Positions 15,510 to 23,728 are shown, counted from the first letter of the stretch. The stretch is DNA of 37,528 nucleotides from Burkholderia sp. (GCA_030151225.1 JASLEG010000175.1:1-37528), one strand, 5' to 3'. Notes: a model not told the origin generated them from the letters alone. Numbers and translations: made by a program.

Positions 15510-16133
15510 ATGAAATTTCGATTGCCGAGGCAACTCGGCTCAGTATTGCTGGTAGCCGCGCTCACCGGGTGCGCGATGCCGCCGAACGCCAACGTGGCGG
15601 ACGGCAACGGCAACCCGGCGAAGGACGCGCTGCGCACGGCTTCGGCCGCCGCAGCCGACGATGAGGAAGGCAAGCAGGCGAGCTTCGATTCGGCGCTCGC
15701 CACGATGCCGCCCGCCGATACCGACGACGCCAAGCGAGCCTCGCTCGCCGACGCGAAGCCGATCGACGCGGCGGACGTGTCCGACTTCCGTCAGACCGGC
15801 CGCGCCTCGTGGTACGGCCGCGACTTCCATGGTCGTCGCACCGCCAATGGCGAGCGCTTCAACATGAACGAGCTGACCGCCGCGCATCGCACGCTGCCGC
15901 TGTCCTCGTACGTGAAGGTGACGAACCAGTCGAACGGCAAGTCGGTGGTGGTGAAGATCAACGATCGCGGGCCGTTCAAGCGCGGCCGCGTGCTCGACCT
16001 GTCCTATGCGGCAGCGAAGGTGATCGGGCTCGTGAAGTCCGGCACCGGGCGCGTGAAGATCGTGGGTCTGTCTCCCGAGGAGGCGCGCGTGGCGCGTGAC
16101 GAGATGCTCGCGTCGAACTCGCAGCCACACTGA
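15510..16133 (+). CDS. rlpA: RlpA-like septal lipoprotein
   Basis: The 207-residue lipoprotein has a double-psi beta-barrel. The ATG at 15510 gives a lipoprotein signal (MKFRLPRQLGSVLLVAALTGC) with lipobox LTGC and the lipidated Cys at about residue 21. A disordered linker of about 75 residues rich in Ala and Asp follows. The barrel then begins at GRASWYGRDFHGRRTANGERF and includes TAAHRTLPLSSYVKVTN, VVVKINDRGPF and GRVLDLSYAAAKVIGL; the Asp in NDRGPF is conserved and catalytic in lytic transglycosylase members. No SPOR domain is present, unlike E. coli RlpA, so it is a short form. In Pseudomonas the family cleaves denuded septal glycan; activity here is inferred. Confidence 0.92.
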   Translation: MKFRLPRQLGSVLLVAALTGCAMPPNANVADGNGNPAKDALRTASAAAADDEEGKQASFDSALATMPPADTDDAKRASLADAKPIDAADVSDFRQTGRASWYGRDFHGRRTANGERFNMNELTAAHRTLPLSSYVKVTNQSNGKSVVVKINDRGPFKRGRVLDLSYAAAKVIGLVKSGTGRVKIVGLSPEEARVARDEMLASNSQPH

Positions 16134-16199
16134 ACCGCAGGCGCGGCGTGATGCCGCCTCCGGTTCGACCGATCCTGTAGCGCTCAGCTGTCCCCATGT

Positions 16200-16225
16200 C
16201 GCGGCGTGATGTCGATCACGCCGCG
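16200..16225. terminator. Hairpin between convergent rlpA and rsmI
   Basis: An 11-bp perfect stem CGCGGCGTGAT (16200-16210) and ATCACGCCGCG (16215-16225) flanks a GTCG loop. There is no T tract, so it may be a weak bidirectional terminator or an mRNA-stabilising element. Confidence 0.45.
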
Positions 16226-16262
16226 TGGTGTCGTGCGCGCCCCGCGCCGCACCAGAGTTCTC

Positions 16263-17144
16263 TCAGTCCGCTTCCTTCAGTTCCAGCGCCCGCGCGTACA
16301 GCGCGTTGCGCGATGCGCCCGTCAGCGACGCGGCCAGCTTCGCCGCGCTCTTCACCGGTACCTCGGCCAGCAGCAGTTGCAGCAGCGCGTCGTGCGCGTG
16401 CGGATCGTCCTCGCCCGTCTCGGCCGGCGCGCCTTCCACCACCAGCACGAATTCGCCGCGCTGCCGGTTCGCATCGGCCGCGAGCCAGGCTGGCCCTTCG
16501 GCCAGGGTGCCCACGTACACGTCCTCATGTAACTTGGTCAGCTCGCGGCCGATCAGCAGGCGCCGCCGCGGGCCGAAGGCCTGCGCGAGCGCGCCCACGG
16601 TTTCCGTGATGCGATGCGGTGCCTCGTAGAACACCAGCGCGTACGGATGCGCCTTCAGCGGCTCGAGCGCGGCGGCGCGCTGTTTGGCCTTCGGTGGCAG
16701 GAAGCCCGCGAAGGTGAACGGGCCGGCCCAGTCGCCGGCGACGCTGATCGCGGCGGCCGCGGCGTTGGCGCCGGGCAGCGGTACCACCGGCAGCGCGGCG
16801 GCGCGCACGGCGTCCACCAGTTTCGCGCCGGGGTCCGAGATGCCGGGCGTGCCCGCATCCGACACGTAGGCGATGCGCTCGCCGGCGCGCAGCAGCTCCA
16901 CCACGCGGTGCGCGGCCTCGCGTTCGTTGTGCTGGTGTACGGCGATGAGCGGCTTCGAGATGCCGTAGCGCGCGAGCAGCTGGCCGGTGTTGCGCGTGTC
17001 CTCGGCCGCGATCCGGTCGGCCAGGCCGAGCACGTGCAGCGCGCGCAGGCTGATGTCGGCCGTGTTGCCGATCGGCGTGGCGACCACGTAGAGCGTCCCG
17101 TCGGGGTAATGCTGCGATTGGGCGAGATCGAGGAGGGAAGTCAT
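16263..17144 (-). CDS. rsmI: 16S rRNA (cytidine-2'-O)-methyltransferase RsmI
   Basis: RsmI methylates the ribose of C1402 in the 16S rRNA decoding centre using SAM. The product is 293 residues. The tetrapyrrole-methylase-fold motifs are clear: LYVVATPIGNTADISLRAL at the N-terminus, IAAEDTRNTGQLLARYGI, HQHNE, AYVSDAGTPGISDPGAKLV (SAM site), VPLPGANAAAAAISVAG, FAGFLPPKAKQR and FYEAPHRI. The C-terminal winged-helix extension VPVKSAAKLAASLTGASRNALYARALEL is complete. The ATG at 17144 shares two bases with the divergent yraN ATG. No clear Shine-Dalgarno precedes it, so a leaderless or slightly internal start is possible. Confidence 0.96.
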   Translation of the reverse strand: MTSLLDLAQSQHYPDGTLYVVATPIGNTADISLRALHVLGLADRIAAEDTRNTGQLLARYGISKPLIAVHQHNEREAAHRVVELLRAGERIAYVSDAGTPGISDPGAKLVDAVRAAALPVVPLPGANAAAAAISVAGDWAGPFTFAGFLPPKAKQRAAALEPLKAHPYALVFYEAPHRITETVGALAQAFGPRRRLLIGRELTKLHEDVYVGTLAEGPAWLAADANRQRGEFVLVVEGAPAETGEDDPHAHDALLQLLLAEVPVKSAAKLAASLTGASRNALYARALELKEAD

Positions 17145-17610
17145 GGCGGAAGGAACGCGCAAGCGCGCGGCGGGCGGAACAAGCCACGCATTGTGCCACG
17201 CGGGCGAGGGCGCGCCGCGCGCGCACCAGGAGCGACGCGAGGGCGAGCACGGGCGACCCGCGCCCACGCGCGTGGGCGCGCGTTTCGAGGCGCAGGCGCG
17301 GCGCTTTCTCGAGCGGCAGCGGCTCGTGTTCGTGGCGTCGAACCTGGTGGTGCGCGGCGGCGAACTCGATCTGGTGATGCGCGAGCCCGACGGCACGCTC
17401 GTGTTCGTCGAGGTGCGTGCGCGCCGGCAGTCGCGCCACGGCGGAGCGCTGGCCAGCATCGGCTGGCGCAAGCAGCAGCGCCTGGTGGCCGCGGCGCGCG
17501 CGGTGTGGGCGCGCTTCGGCGGCGCCAGCGCGTGCCGCTTCGACGTGGTGGCGTTCGAGGCCGGCCGGCTGGTCTGGCTGCGCGACGCGTTCCGCGCCGA
17601 CGATGCTTGA
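17143..17610 (+). CDS. yraN: YraN/UPF0102 family endonuclease-like protein
   Basis: The 155-residue protein's conserved core begins near residue 44 (VGARFEAQARRFLERQRLVFVASNLVVRGGELDLVMREPDGTLVFVEVRARR). The E-x-D-L and V-E-V-R residues match the PD-(D/E)XK nuclease pattern of UPF0102. Residues 1-43 are an Arg/Gly/Ala-rich extension not typical of the family. The ATG is well supported by AGGAGG at 17131-17136. The gene is divergent from rsmI with overlapping start codons and heads a yraN-diaA-dolP-like series like the one in E. coli, but without lpoA. Function is still unproven in the family, though a Holliday-junction-type nuclease has been suggested from the fold. Confidence 0.9.
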   Translation: MAEGTRKRAAGGTSHALCHAGEGAPRAHQERREGEHGRPAPTRVGARFEAQARRFLERQRLVFVASNLVVRGGELDLVMREPDGTLVFVEVRARRQSRHGGALASIGWRKQQRLVAAARAVWARFGGASACRFDVVAFEAGRLVWLRDAFRADDA

Positions 17611-17745
17611 GCGATCGCGTCCCGGTTGTTGTGTCGAGATGTAAAGAGCGCCGCGGTGGCGGCCCCGGAGTGCGGTAAACTCGCCGCACCCACGCTACCG
17701 CGCGGCTTTCCCCGCGCATTCATCCGGGTTTCACGCGATAGGACG

Positions 17746-18330
17746 ATGTCAGTCGAACGTATTCAGCAACATATCCGCGACAACGCGGCGCTCGCGCACG
17801 AGGCGCTCGATGCGCTGTCGCTGCCGATCGCGGCCGCCGTCGATGCGATGTTCATGGCGCTCGCGAACGGCAACAAGATTCTCGCCTGCGGCGACGGCCC
17901 CTCGGCCGCGATGGCCGAACGGCTCGCCAATGCACTGGTGGGCGGCTTCGAGCGCGAGCGCCCGAGCCTGCCCGGCCTGGCGCTGGCCACCGATGCGAGC
18001 CGCGCCGGCCCGTTCACGGGCGGCGAGGCGGCCGACCAGATCTTCGCGCAGCAGGTGCGCGCGCTCGGCCAGACCGGCGACGTGCTGGTGGTGATCGATC
18101 CCGCCGGCGATTCGCCGCGCGCGCTGGCCGCGGCCGCCGAGGCCGGCGAGCGCGAAATCACCGTGATCGCGCTGGCCGGTCGCGACGGCGAACTCGCCGC
18201 CGCGCTGCGCGACACGGATATTCATATCGGCGTGCCGTCCGACCGGGCGCTGCGTATCCAGGAAGTCCATCTGCTGACCATCCACTGCCTGTGCGACGGC
18301 ATCGACGCGATGCTGCTGGGCGAGGACTGA
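17746..18330 (+). CDS. SIS-domain protein, DiaA/phosphoheptose-isomerase-like
   Basis: This 194-residue SIS-domain protein starts at the ATG at 17746 (MSVERIQQHIRDNAALAHEALD). The loop ILACGDGPSAAMAERLANALVGGFERERPSLPGLALATD matches the DiaA/GmhA core. It follows DiaA more than GmhA because the GmhA catalytic Glu/His context is not kept and the gene order yraN-SIS-BON matches the E. coli yraN-diaA-dolP block. DiaA is a homotetramer that binds DnaA and promotes ordered initiation of replication. That role is inferred from order and similarity. Annotation pipelines often label such genes phosphoheptose isomerase. Confidence 0.88.
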   Translation: MSVERIQQHIRDNAALAHEALDALSLPIAAAVDAMFMALANGNKILACGDGPSAAMAERLANALVGGFERERPSLPGLALATDASRAGPFTGGEAADQIFAQQVRALGQTGDVLVVIDPAGDSPRALAAAAEAGEREITVIALAGRDGELAAALRDTDIHIGVPSDRALRIQEVHLLTIHCLCDGIDAMLLGED

Positions 18331-18349
18331 TTCGAAGGAGAGCTTGTCG

Positions 18350-19159
18350 ATGACTACCAGCCGCGTCGCACAGACGCTTGTGAGAACCACGCTGTTGATC
18401 GCCTTGTCGGCGGCCCTCGCCGCCTCGCTGCAGGGCTGCGTGCTGGCCGTGGCCGGCGCCGCGGTGGGGGGCGGCGCGCTGATCGGTACCGATCGGCGCA
18501 CGCTGGGCACCCAGACCGAGGATCGCGAGATCCAGATCAAGGCGGCCTCGCAAATTCGCAGCGGTCTGCCCGACGAGGCGCACGTCAACGTCACCGTGTT
18601 CAACCGCCGCGTGCTGCTGACCGGCGAGGTGCCGAACAACGCCTCGAAGCAGCGCGCCGAGGAAATCGTGCGCGCCATCAACAACGTCAACGCGATCGTC
18701 AACGAACTCGCGGTGCAGCCGGCGGCCACGCTGTCGGATCGCACCAACGATTCGTACCTGGAAGGCCGGGTGAAGAGCGCGCTGATCGCCGAGAAGGGCA
18801 TTTCCGCGAACGACTTCAAGGTGGTGTGCGAGCGCGGCAACCTGTATCTGATGGGCCTCGTGACCGTGACCGAGGGCAACGTCGGCGCCGACGTGGCGAG
18901 CCGCGTGCCGGGCGTCGCGCAGGTGGTCAAGGTGTTCCAGTACATCAAGCCGGCCGACGCGCCGGCGCTGTCGTCGTCGGGCGTGCCCGTCAGCGACGCC
19001 GGCGCGGCGCCGCAGGCGGCGCCGGCCGCGGTCGACGTCGGCCCGACGGTTGGCGCGGTGCCGGATTCGAGCGTGTCGTCGCAGCCGCTGCAGGCGCCGG
19101 CGCCGGTCTCGAATTCGTCGAACGTGCATCCGGGCAACGCAAAGGCGGTGGGGCAATGA
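18350..19159 (+). CDS. BON-domain outer-membrane lipoprotein (DolP/YraP-like)
   Basis: The 269-residue lipoprotein has signal MTTSRVAQTLVRTTLLIALSAALAASLQGC with lipobox LQGC. GAAGGAG at about 18334-18340 supports the ATG at 18350; a TTG at 18344 would be the alternative. Two BON domains follow: roughly residues 55-125 (EDREIQIKAASQIRSGLPDEAHVNVTVFNRRVLLTGEVPNNASKQRAEEIVR) and 130-200 (SYLEGRVKSALIAEKGISANDFKVVCERGNLYLMGLVT). A long Ala/Pro/Ser tail follows that E. coli DolP lacks. DolP binds anionic phospholipid and supports outer-membrane integrity. Its stop overlaps the cytochrome start (ATGA), indicating coupled translation. Confidence 0.9.
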   Translation: MTTSRVAQTLVRTTLLIALSAALAASLQGCVLAVAGAAVGGGALIGTDRRTLGTQTEDREIQIKAASQIRSGLPDEAHVNVTVFNRRVLLTGEVPNNASKQRAEEIVRAINNVNAIVNELAVQPAATLSDRTNDSYLEGRVKSALIAEKGISANDFKVVCERGNLYLMGLVTVTEGNVGADVASRVPGVAQVVKVFQYIKPADAPALSSSGVPVSDAGAAPQAAPAAVDVGPTVGAVPDSSVSSQPLQAPAPVSNSSNVHPGNAKAVGQ

Positions 19160-19524
19160 GCGATCGTTTCCTTGCCGCGCGCGTGCTGCGTCGCGTGGCG
19201 TCGTCGGTGGCCACGGCCGCCGTGCTCGGCGCCGGCGTGTTCGGCAGCCCGGCCGCGCAGGCGGCCGACGACGGTCTGCGCGTGGCGCGCGGCAATGCCT
19301 GCATGGGCTGCCACGCCGTCGATCGCAAGCTGGTGGGCCCGTCCTTCAAGGACATCGCCGCGCGCTACAAGAACGATCCGGGCGCCGCAGCCAAGCTCGA
19401 GAAGAAGGTCAAGGATGGCGGCTCCGGCGCGTGGGGCGTGATTCCGATGCCGGCGCATCCGGGCATGAGCGACGCCGACATCAAGTCGGTCGTGAAGTGG
19501 GTGCTGGCCGGCGCGCCGTCCTGA
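19156..19524 (+). CDS. Small periplasmic c-type cytochrome
   Basis: The 122-residue class I cytochrome c has a cleavable signal peptide (MSDRFLAARVLRRVASSVATAAVLGAG, cut near AQA). The single haem motif is CMGCH near residue 50. The distal ligand is probably the Met in VIPMPAHPGMSD. The size after cleavage, about 85 residues, matches cytochrome c551/c552-type electron carriers. The ATG overlaps the BON gene's TGA by 4 nt, an unexpected operon partner for a cytochrome. It may be a general electron shuttle to a terminal oxidase or reductase; no oxidase is nearby. Confidence 0.93.
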   Translation: MSDRFLAARVLRRVASSVATAAVLGAGVFGSPAAQAADDGLRVARGNACMGCHAVDRKLVGPSFKDIAARYKNDPGAAAKLEKKVKDGGSGAWGVIPMPAHPGMSDADIKSVVKWVLAGAPS

Positions 19525-19552
19525 TCCGGGCTCGAAAGTTTGACGCGGCCGC

Positions 19553-19582
19553 TTGCCATCCGGTGATCGGCTTGTGTATGAT
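19553..19582 (+). promoter_or_regulatory. tRNA-Ala promoter
   Basis: TTGCCA (19553-19558) and TATGAT (19577-19582) are separated by 18 nt, and the predicted start falls a few bases before the mature tRNA. This is a good sigma-70 match in the correct place. Confidence 0.6.
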
Positions 19583-19594
19583 CGATCGAATGTT

Positions 19595-19670
<76 letters not shown>

Positions 19671-19680
19671 ACGAATTCAC

Positions 19681-19717
19681 ACGAAGCCGGTTCCGGGTCA
19701 GCCCGAACCGGCTTCGT
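19681..19717 (+). terminator. Terminator hairpin after tRNA-Ala
   Basis: ACGAAGCCGGTT (19681-19692) pairs with AACCGGCTTCGT (19706-19717), and CGGG/CCCG extends the stem inside after one bulged C. The following T run is short. Confidence 0.7.
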
Positions 19718-19780
19718 CGTTTGCGGGCTTAGCGCTTGCAGCGGCCTGCAACCCCGCCGCTTCTTCCGTACCTCGGCGTC

Positions 19781-20206
19781 TCACACCCACAGATCGTTCG
19801 CCACGGTGCGCTCGCTGCGCGCGCCGTCGCCGGTGTTCGTCACGCCGCGCGGCTCCACCAGCAGCAGCTTCACCTCGCCCAGCGCGTGCGGCTTGTGTTC
19901 CACGCCCTTCGGTATCACGCCCATCTGGCCCGCGCGCAGCACCATCTCGCCGTCGCCGGCCGGGCCGCCGCGAAACGTGATGCGCAGCTCGCCCTCGAGC
20001 ACGATGAAGGTCTCGTCGGTGTCGCCGTGCGCGTGCCAGACGAATTCGCCGTCGAGCCGGGCGACCTTGAACTGGTAGTCGTTCATTTCGGCCACGACGC
20101 GCTGTTGCCAGAAGCCTTCGACGCGCGCGAGCTTGCCGGCCAGGTCGATCGTCTCGCACTGGCCGCGCAGTGCCGGCGTGGCGCCGGCGTTCGGTTGGGA
20201 TGACAT
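19781..20206 (-). CDS. Cupin-domain protein
   Basis: The 141-residue single-domain cupin starts at the ATG at 20206 behind GGAGA. The two cupin motifs are visible as EFVWHAHGDTDETFIVLEGELRITF, with two metal-type His and a Glu, and MGVIPKGVEHKPHALGEVKLLLVEPRG with the final His. It would fold as a small beta-barrel, probably with a bound metal. The function cannot be assigned. It lies 95 nt downstream of the AraC-type regulator on the same strand and may be cotranscribed with or controlled by it. Confidence 0.88.
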   Translation of the reverse strand: MSSQPNAGATPALRGQCETIDLAGKLARVEGFWQQRVVAEMNDYQFKVARLDGEFVWHAHGDTDETFIVLEGELRITFRGGPAGDGEMVLRAGQMGVIPKGVEHKPHALGEVKLLLVEPRGVTNTGDGARSERTVANDLWV

Positions 20207-20301
20207 GCGGTTCTCCGTTCGCAATGAGCAGGAGTCGAGCGTACGCGGCGGCACGCGGCGCGTATTGAACGATCGTGGGACGAACGGCGGCGCGCCGGCG
20301 C

Positions 20302-21123
20302 TCAGCGGCCCGTCGCCAGTGCTTCCCGCCAGCGGCCCGGCGTGATGCCGAAGGCCTTGGCGAAGTGGCGCGTCATGTGGCTCTGGTCGGCGAAGCCCGC
20401 GTCGGCGGCCGCGTTCGCGAGGGGGCTGCCCGTCATCAGCAGGCGGCGCACCACGTCGAGCCGGCGCATCGTCAGATAGCGGTACGGGCTGGTGCCGTAG
20501 AAGGTGCGGAAATCGTGCGACAGGCTCCAGCGGTCGCGGCCCGTGGCCGCCTCGAGGCGCTCGAGCCGGATCGCCTCGGTGCAGTGCGCGCGCAGATAGT
20601 CGCGCGCGATGCGGGCCGCCCGATAGTCGGCCGTGCCGCGCAGGTCGGGCAGGCCGGCCACGGCGGCCAGCGCATGCGCAAGCTCGGCGATCGCGCCGGC
20701 CTGCTCGAGCGGCTCGAGATCGCGCGCCATCGAGTCGAGCAGGGCGCCGGTGGCGGCCGCGAGTCGCGGATCGGTGGTGAGGCCGCCCTCGACGAAGGGC
20801 AGCGCGCGCCCGCCGAGCACGTCCTGGATCAGCGACGGCTCGAGATACGCGATCCGGTAGCGGAAGCCCTCGGCGGTGCCGGCCTGGCCGTCGTGCGGCT
20901 CGTCCGGATGCAGCACCAGCGTGTTGCCGGGCAGGCTGTCGCGGCGGTCGCGCCGGTAATGGAAGCACTGCACGCCGGCCAGCGTGCGGCCCACCGCATA
21001 GGTGTCGTGCCGGTGCATGCCATACGCCTTGCCCTGGAACCACGCCTCGGCGCGCTCGATGCCTTGCGCGGGATTGGCGCGCAGGATCCAGTCCGCGGGG
21101 GGCGAGGCGGGGGAGGGCGACAT
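20302..21123 (-). CDS. AraC-family transcriptional regulator
   Basis: The 273-residue protein has an N-terminal cupin-like ligand domain (AWFQGKAYGMHRHDTYAVGRTLAGVQCFHYRRD, then NTLVLHPDEPHDGQ) and a C-terminal AraC double helix-turn-helix (IRLERLEAATGRDRWSLSHDFRTFYGTSPYRYLTMRRLDVVRRLLMTGSPLANAAADAGFADQSHMTRHFAKAFGITPGRW). The ATG at 21123 (MSPSPASPPADWIL) is preferred; the frame is open to 21342 but that part crosses the intergenic repeats and the hmuR promoter. It is divergent from hmuR, with 11-bp tandem repeats between them that could be its own sites. Its ligand is unknown. Confidence 0.93.
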   Translation of the reverse strand: MSPSPASPPADWILRANPAQGIERAEAWFQGKAYGMHRHDTYAVGRTLAGVQCFHYRRDRRDSLPGNTLVLHPDEPHDGQAGTAEGFRYRIAYLEPSLIQDVLGGRALPFVEGGLTTDPRLAAATGALLDSMARDLEPLEQAGAIAELAHALAAVAGLPDLRGTADYRAARIARDYLRAHCTEAIRLERLEAATGRDRWSLSHDFRTFYGTSPYRYLTMRRLDVVRRLLMTGSPLANAAADAGFADQSHMTRHFAKAFGITPGRWREALATGR

Positions 21124-21170
21124 GATCGGGGGCGCGGGCGTGTTGGCGAGGAAGGGATTCGACGATTGTC

Positions 21171-21208
21171 GCACGCCGATTGCACGCCGATTGCATGCCG
21201 ATTGCACG
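21171..21208. repeat. Three 11-bp tandem repeats between the AraC gene and hmuR
   Basis: GCACGCCGATT occurs at 21171-21181 and 21182-21192, and as GCATGCCGATT at 21193-21203, followed by a partial GCACG. The 11-bp period is close to one DNA turn, so a protein could bind every copy on the same face. It could equally be a slippage-prone repeat. Confidence 0.7.
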
Positions 21209-21266
21209 CGCTGGCCCCGCGCATTGTTTCCCGGGCTTTCGATGTGCCGTGCATCATCTTTCAAAT

Positions 21267-21285
21267 GCAAATAATAACCATTCTC
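21267..21285 (+). promoter_or_regulatory. Fur box upstream of hmuR
   Basis: The 19-nt element starting GCAAATAATAACC matches the E. coli Fur consensus at 14 of 19 positions by eye. It lies in an AT-rich patch about 80 nt before the hmuR start, where iron-Fur would block the promoter. Iron repression of the haem-uptake genes follows by inference. Confidence 0.75.
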
Positions 21286-21365
21286 GTTTACGGTAAGATC
21301 GCACCCGTCCCGTGTCCGGAAGCCGGACGCGGGGATCGTCAATCACGCCAAACGGGGAGCAGCAG

Positions 21366-23690
21366 ATGCAGTTCAAACGTCGTTTCGTCAGGGTCATCGT
21401 GCCGGCGGTGCTCGCAAAAACCAGTGTCGTCGCGATGGCGGACGCGCCGGTCGCAGCCGCCGCCAGCACGAATGCGGCCAGCGCCGCCACGCCTGCGTCG
21501 CAGCCGCCGCTGCTGCGCGAGCAACAGCTCAAGGCGATTTCGGTCACCGCCAATCGGGTGGGGGCGACCCAGCTGAGCCGCACGGCCGCATCGGTCTCGG
21601 TGATCACGAGCGACGACATCGACGAGAACAACGCGAAGGACATCAAGGACGCGCTGAAGTACGAGCCCGGCGTCGAGGTGCGCCGCCAGGCCTACCGGTC
21701 GTCGGGCATCACGGGCGTGTCGGGTCGCGCCGGCAACGAGGGCATCAACATTCGCGGGCTCGAGGGCAACCGCGTGCTGATGCTGGAGGACGGCATGCCG
21801 TTGCCGCAGTCGTTCGCGTTCGGTTCGGGCGCGGCCGGGCGCGGCGATTACCTGAACACGGACCTGTACGAGCGCGTGGAGGTGCTGCGCGGGCCGGCCT
21901 CGGTGCTGTACGGCAGCGACGGCCTGACCGGCGCCGTGAACTTCGTGACCCGGGACCCGAAGGATCTGCTGTCGATCTACGGCAAGCCGACCTATTTCTC
22001 GCTGAAGGGCGGCTACGATTCGACCGACCGCAGCTGGGGCTCGACGGCCACCGCCGCGTTCGGCGGCGAGCGCGTGCAGGGCATGCTCGTGCTGAGCGGC
22101 CGCCACGGCCACGAGACGGACAATCAGGGCGAGGTGGGCGGGCTCGGCGCGCGGCGCTCGAAGCCGGATCCGCTCACGTACAACAACCGCAACGCGCTCG
22201 GCAAGATCGTGTTCCGGCTCACCAGCCAGGACACGCTGAAGCTCACCGCGGAGACGCTCGACAACACCAACTCCAGCGATGGCCTGTCCCAGCTCGGCGG
22301 AGCCTATGCCTGGAGCGGCTACACGGCGAACCGCTACGTGACCGGCAACGACGTGCAGAGCAACCGCGTCAAGCTCGACTACGATCACCGCGACGAGTCG
22401 AATCCGTATTTTCAGCAGCTTCATGCTTCGTTGTACTACCGGAATGCGCAAACTCATCAGACGCTCGACATCGGTGGCGTGAACACGCGCGGTGTCGGCG
22501 CCAGCCGCTCGCGCGTCAACGACTATCGCGACAACATCGTCGGCGGCAGCGTGGTGGCCGACAGCCGCTTCGCGACCGGTGCGCTGAAGCATCAGCTGAC
22601 CTACGGCTTCGACCTGAGCAGCTCGCACTACAGCACCGCGAGTGCGGCGGGCAGCGAATGGGTGCCGGGCGGCGACGGCTATCCGGAGGTGTTTCCGAAG
22701 ACCACTCAGACGAGCTTCGGTGCCTACCTGCAGGACGACATGCGCTGGGGCCGCCTCAGCGTCGTGCCGGGCGTGCGCTTCGACTGGTTCCGCATGACGC
22801 CGCACACCGACGCGACCTACGACACGGCCGCGGCGAAGTCGACCAAGCCCACCACCGGGCTGACCGACAACGCGGTGTCGCCGCGCCTCGCGCTGCTCTA
22901 CGAGATCACGCCGGCGTTCGTGCCCTACGTGCAGTACGCACGCGGCTTCCGCGCGCCGTCGGCGTACCAGGTCAACAGCTACTACAACCCGGCCGGCTCC
23001 TACGGCCTGTACTACCAGCAGGTCGGCAATCCGAACCTGAAGCCCGAGACGAGCAACACCTTCGAGCTCGGCATGCGCGGCAAGTTCGGCGTGGGCACGG
23101 GCCGTGTGAGCTACAGCGTGGCCGGCTTCGCGGGCCGCTACAACGACTTCATCGACACCGGGGTGGTGGGCGGCAGCGTGACCTCGGCCACCAATCCGTA
23201 CACGGTGCAGTACGTGAACTTCTCGAAGGCCTCGATCCACGGGCTCGAGGCGAAGGCCGACTGGCTCGTCAACGACAGCCTCGAGGTGAAGGGCGGCCTC
23301 GCGTGGATCCGCGGCACCGAAACGCGCGACGGCGTGACCACCGGGCTCGACACAGTGCCGCCGCTCGCGCTCGTGCTCGGCGTGCGCTACACGGGCGGCG
23401 AGCGCTGGTTCGCCGGCGCCGACCTGATCTACAACTCGCGCAAGAGCAAGTCGGCGATGTCCGATCCGACCTTCTACTCCACGCCCGCCTTCACGATCGT
23501 CGACCTGCACGCGGGCTATCGCTTCTCGAAGCACGTCAGCGTGACGGCCGGCATCGACAACCTGTTCGACCGCAAGTACTGGGTCTGGAACGACGTGCGC
23601 GGCATCAAGGACAGCGACGGCGATGCGAAGATCGCGGCGCTCAGCGCGCCGGGACGCAATTTCAACGTCGGCATGAAGATCGATTTCTGA
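21366..23690 (+). CDS. hmuR: TonB-dependent haem/haemoglobin outer-membrane receptor
   Basis: The 774-residue receptor starts at the ATG at 21366 with MQFKRRFVRVIVPAVLAKTSVVAMADA as signal. The N-terminal plug follows a TonB-box-like LKAISVTANR and contains VSVITSDDIDENNAKDIKDALKYEPGVEV, GINIRGLEGNRVLMLEDGMPLP and RVEVLRGPASVLYGSDGLTGAVNFVTR. The 22-strand barrel includes the haem-receptor signature with FRAP at residues 528-531 and NPNL at 555-558. It ends IDNLFDRKYW and a C-terminal Phe (KIDF), typical of outer-membrane insertion. A Fur box precedes it, and hmuS and hmuT follow, so haem is the likely substrate. Confidence 0.93.
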   Translation: MQFKRRFVRVIVPAVLAKTSVVAMADAPVAAAASTNAASAATPASQPPLLREQQLKAISVTANRVGATQLSRTAASVSVITSDDIDENNAKDIKDALKYEPGVEVRRQAYRSSGITGVSGRAGNEGINIRGLEGNRVLMLEDGMPLPQSFAFGSGAAGRGDYLNTDLYERVEVLRGPASVLYGSDGLTGAVNFVTRDPKDLLSIYGKPTYFSLKGGYDSTDRSWGSTATAAFGGERVQGMLVLSGRHGHETDNQGEVGGLGARRSKPDPLTYNNRNALGKIVFRLTSQDTLKLTAETLDNTNSSDGLSQLGGAYAWSGYTANRYVTGNDVQSNRVKLDYDHRDESNPYFQQLHASLYYRNAQTHQTLDIGGVNTRGVGASRSRVNDYRDNIVGGSVVADSRFATGALKHQLTYGFDLSSSHYSTASAAGSEWVPGGDGYPEVFPKTTQTSFGAYLQDDMRWGRLSVVPGVRFDWFRMTPHTDATYDTAAAKSTKPTTGLTDNAVSPRLALLYEITPAFVPYVQYARGFRAPSAYQVNSYYNPAGSYGLYYQQVGNPNLKPETSNTFELGMRGKFGVGTGRVSYSVAGFAGRYNDFIDTGVVGGSVTSATNPYTVQYVNFSKASIHGLEAKADWLVNDSLEVKGGLAWIRGTETRDGVTTGLDTVPPLALVLGVRYTGGERWFAGADLIYNSRKSKSAMSDPTFYSTPAFTIVDLHAGYRFSKHVSVTAGIDNLFDRKYWVWNDVRGIKDSDGDAKIAALSAPGRNFNVGMKIDF

Positions 23691-23728
23691 TCGGCCGATT
23701 TCCAGTGACGACTCTGACGAGGATTCCG

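Noticed and set aside
21124..21342. Upstream extension of the AraC regulator
   Set aside because: It would run through the tandem repeats and the hmuR Fur box, and adds 73 residues unlike any AraC N-terminus.
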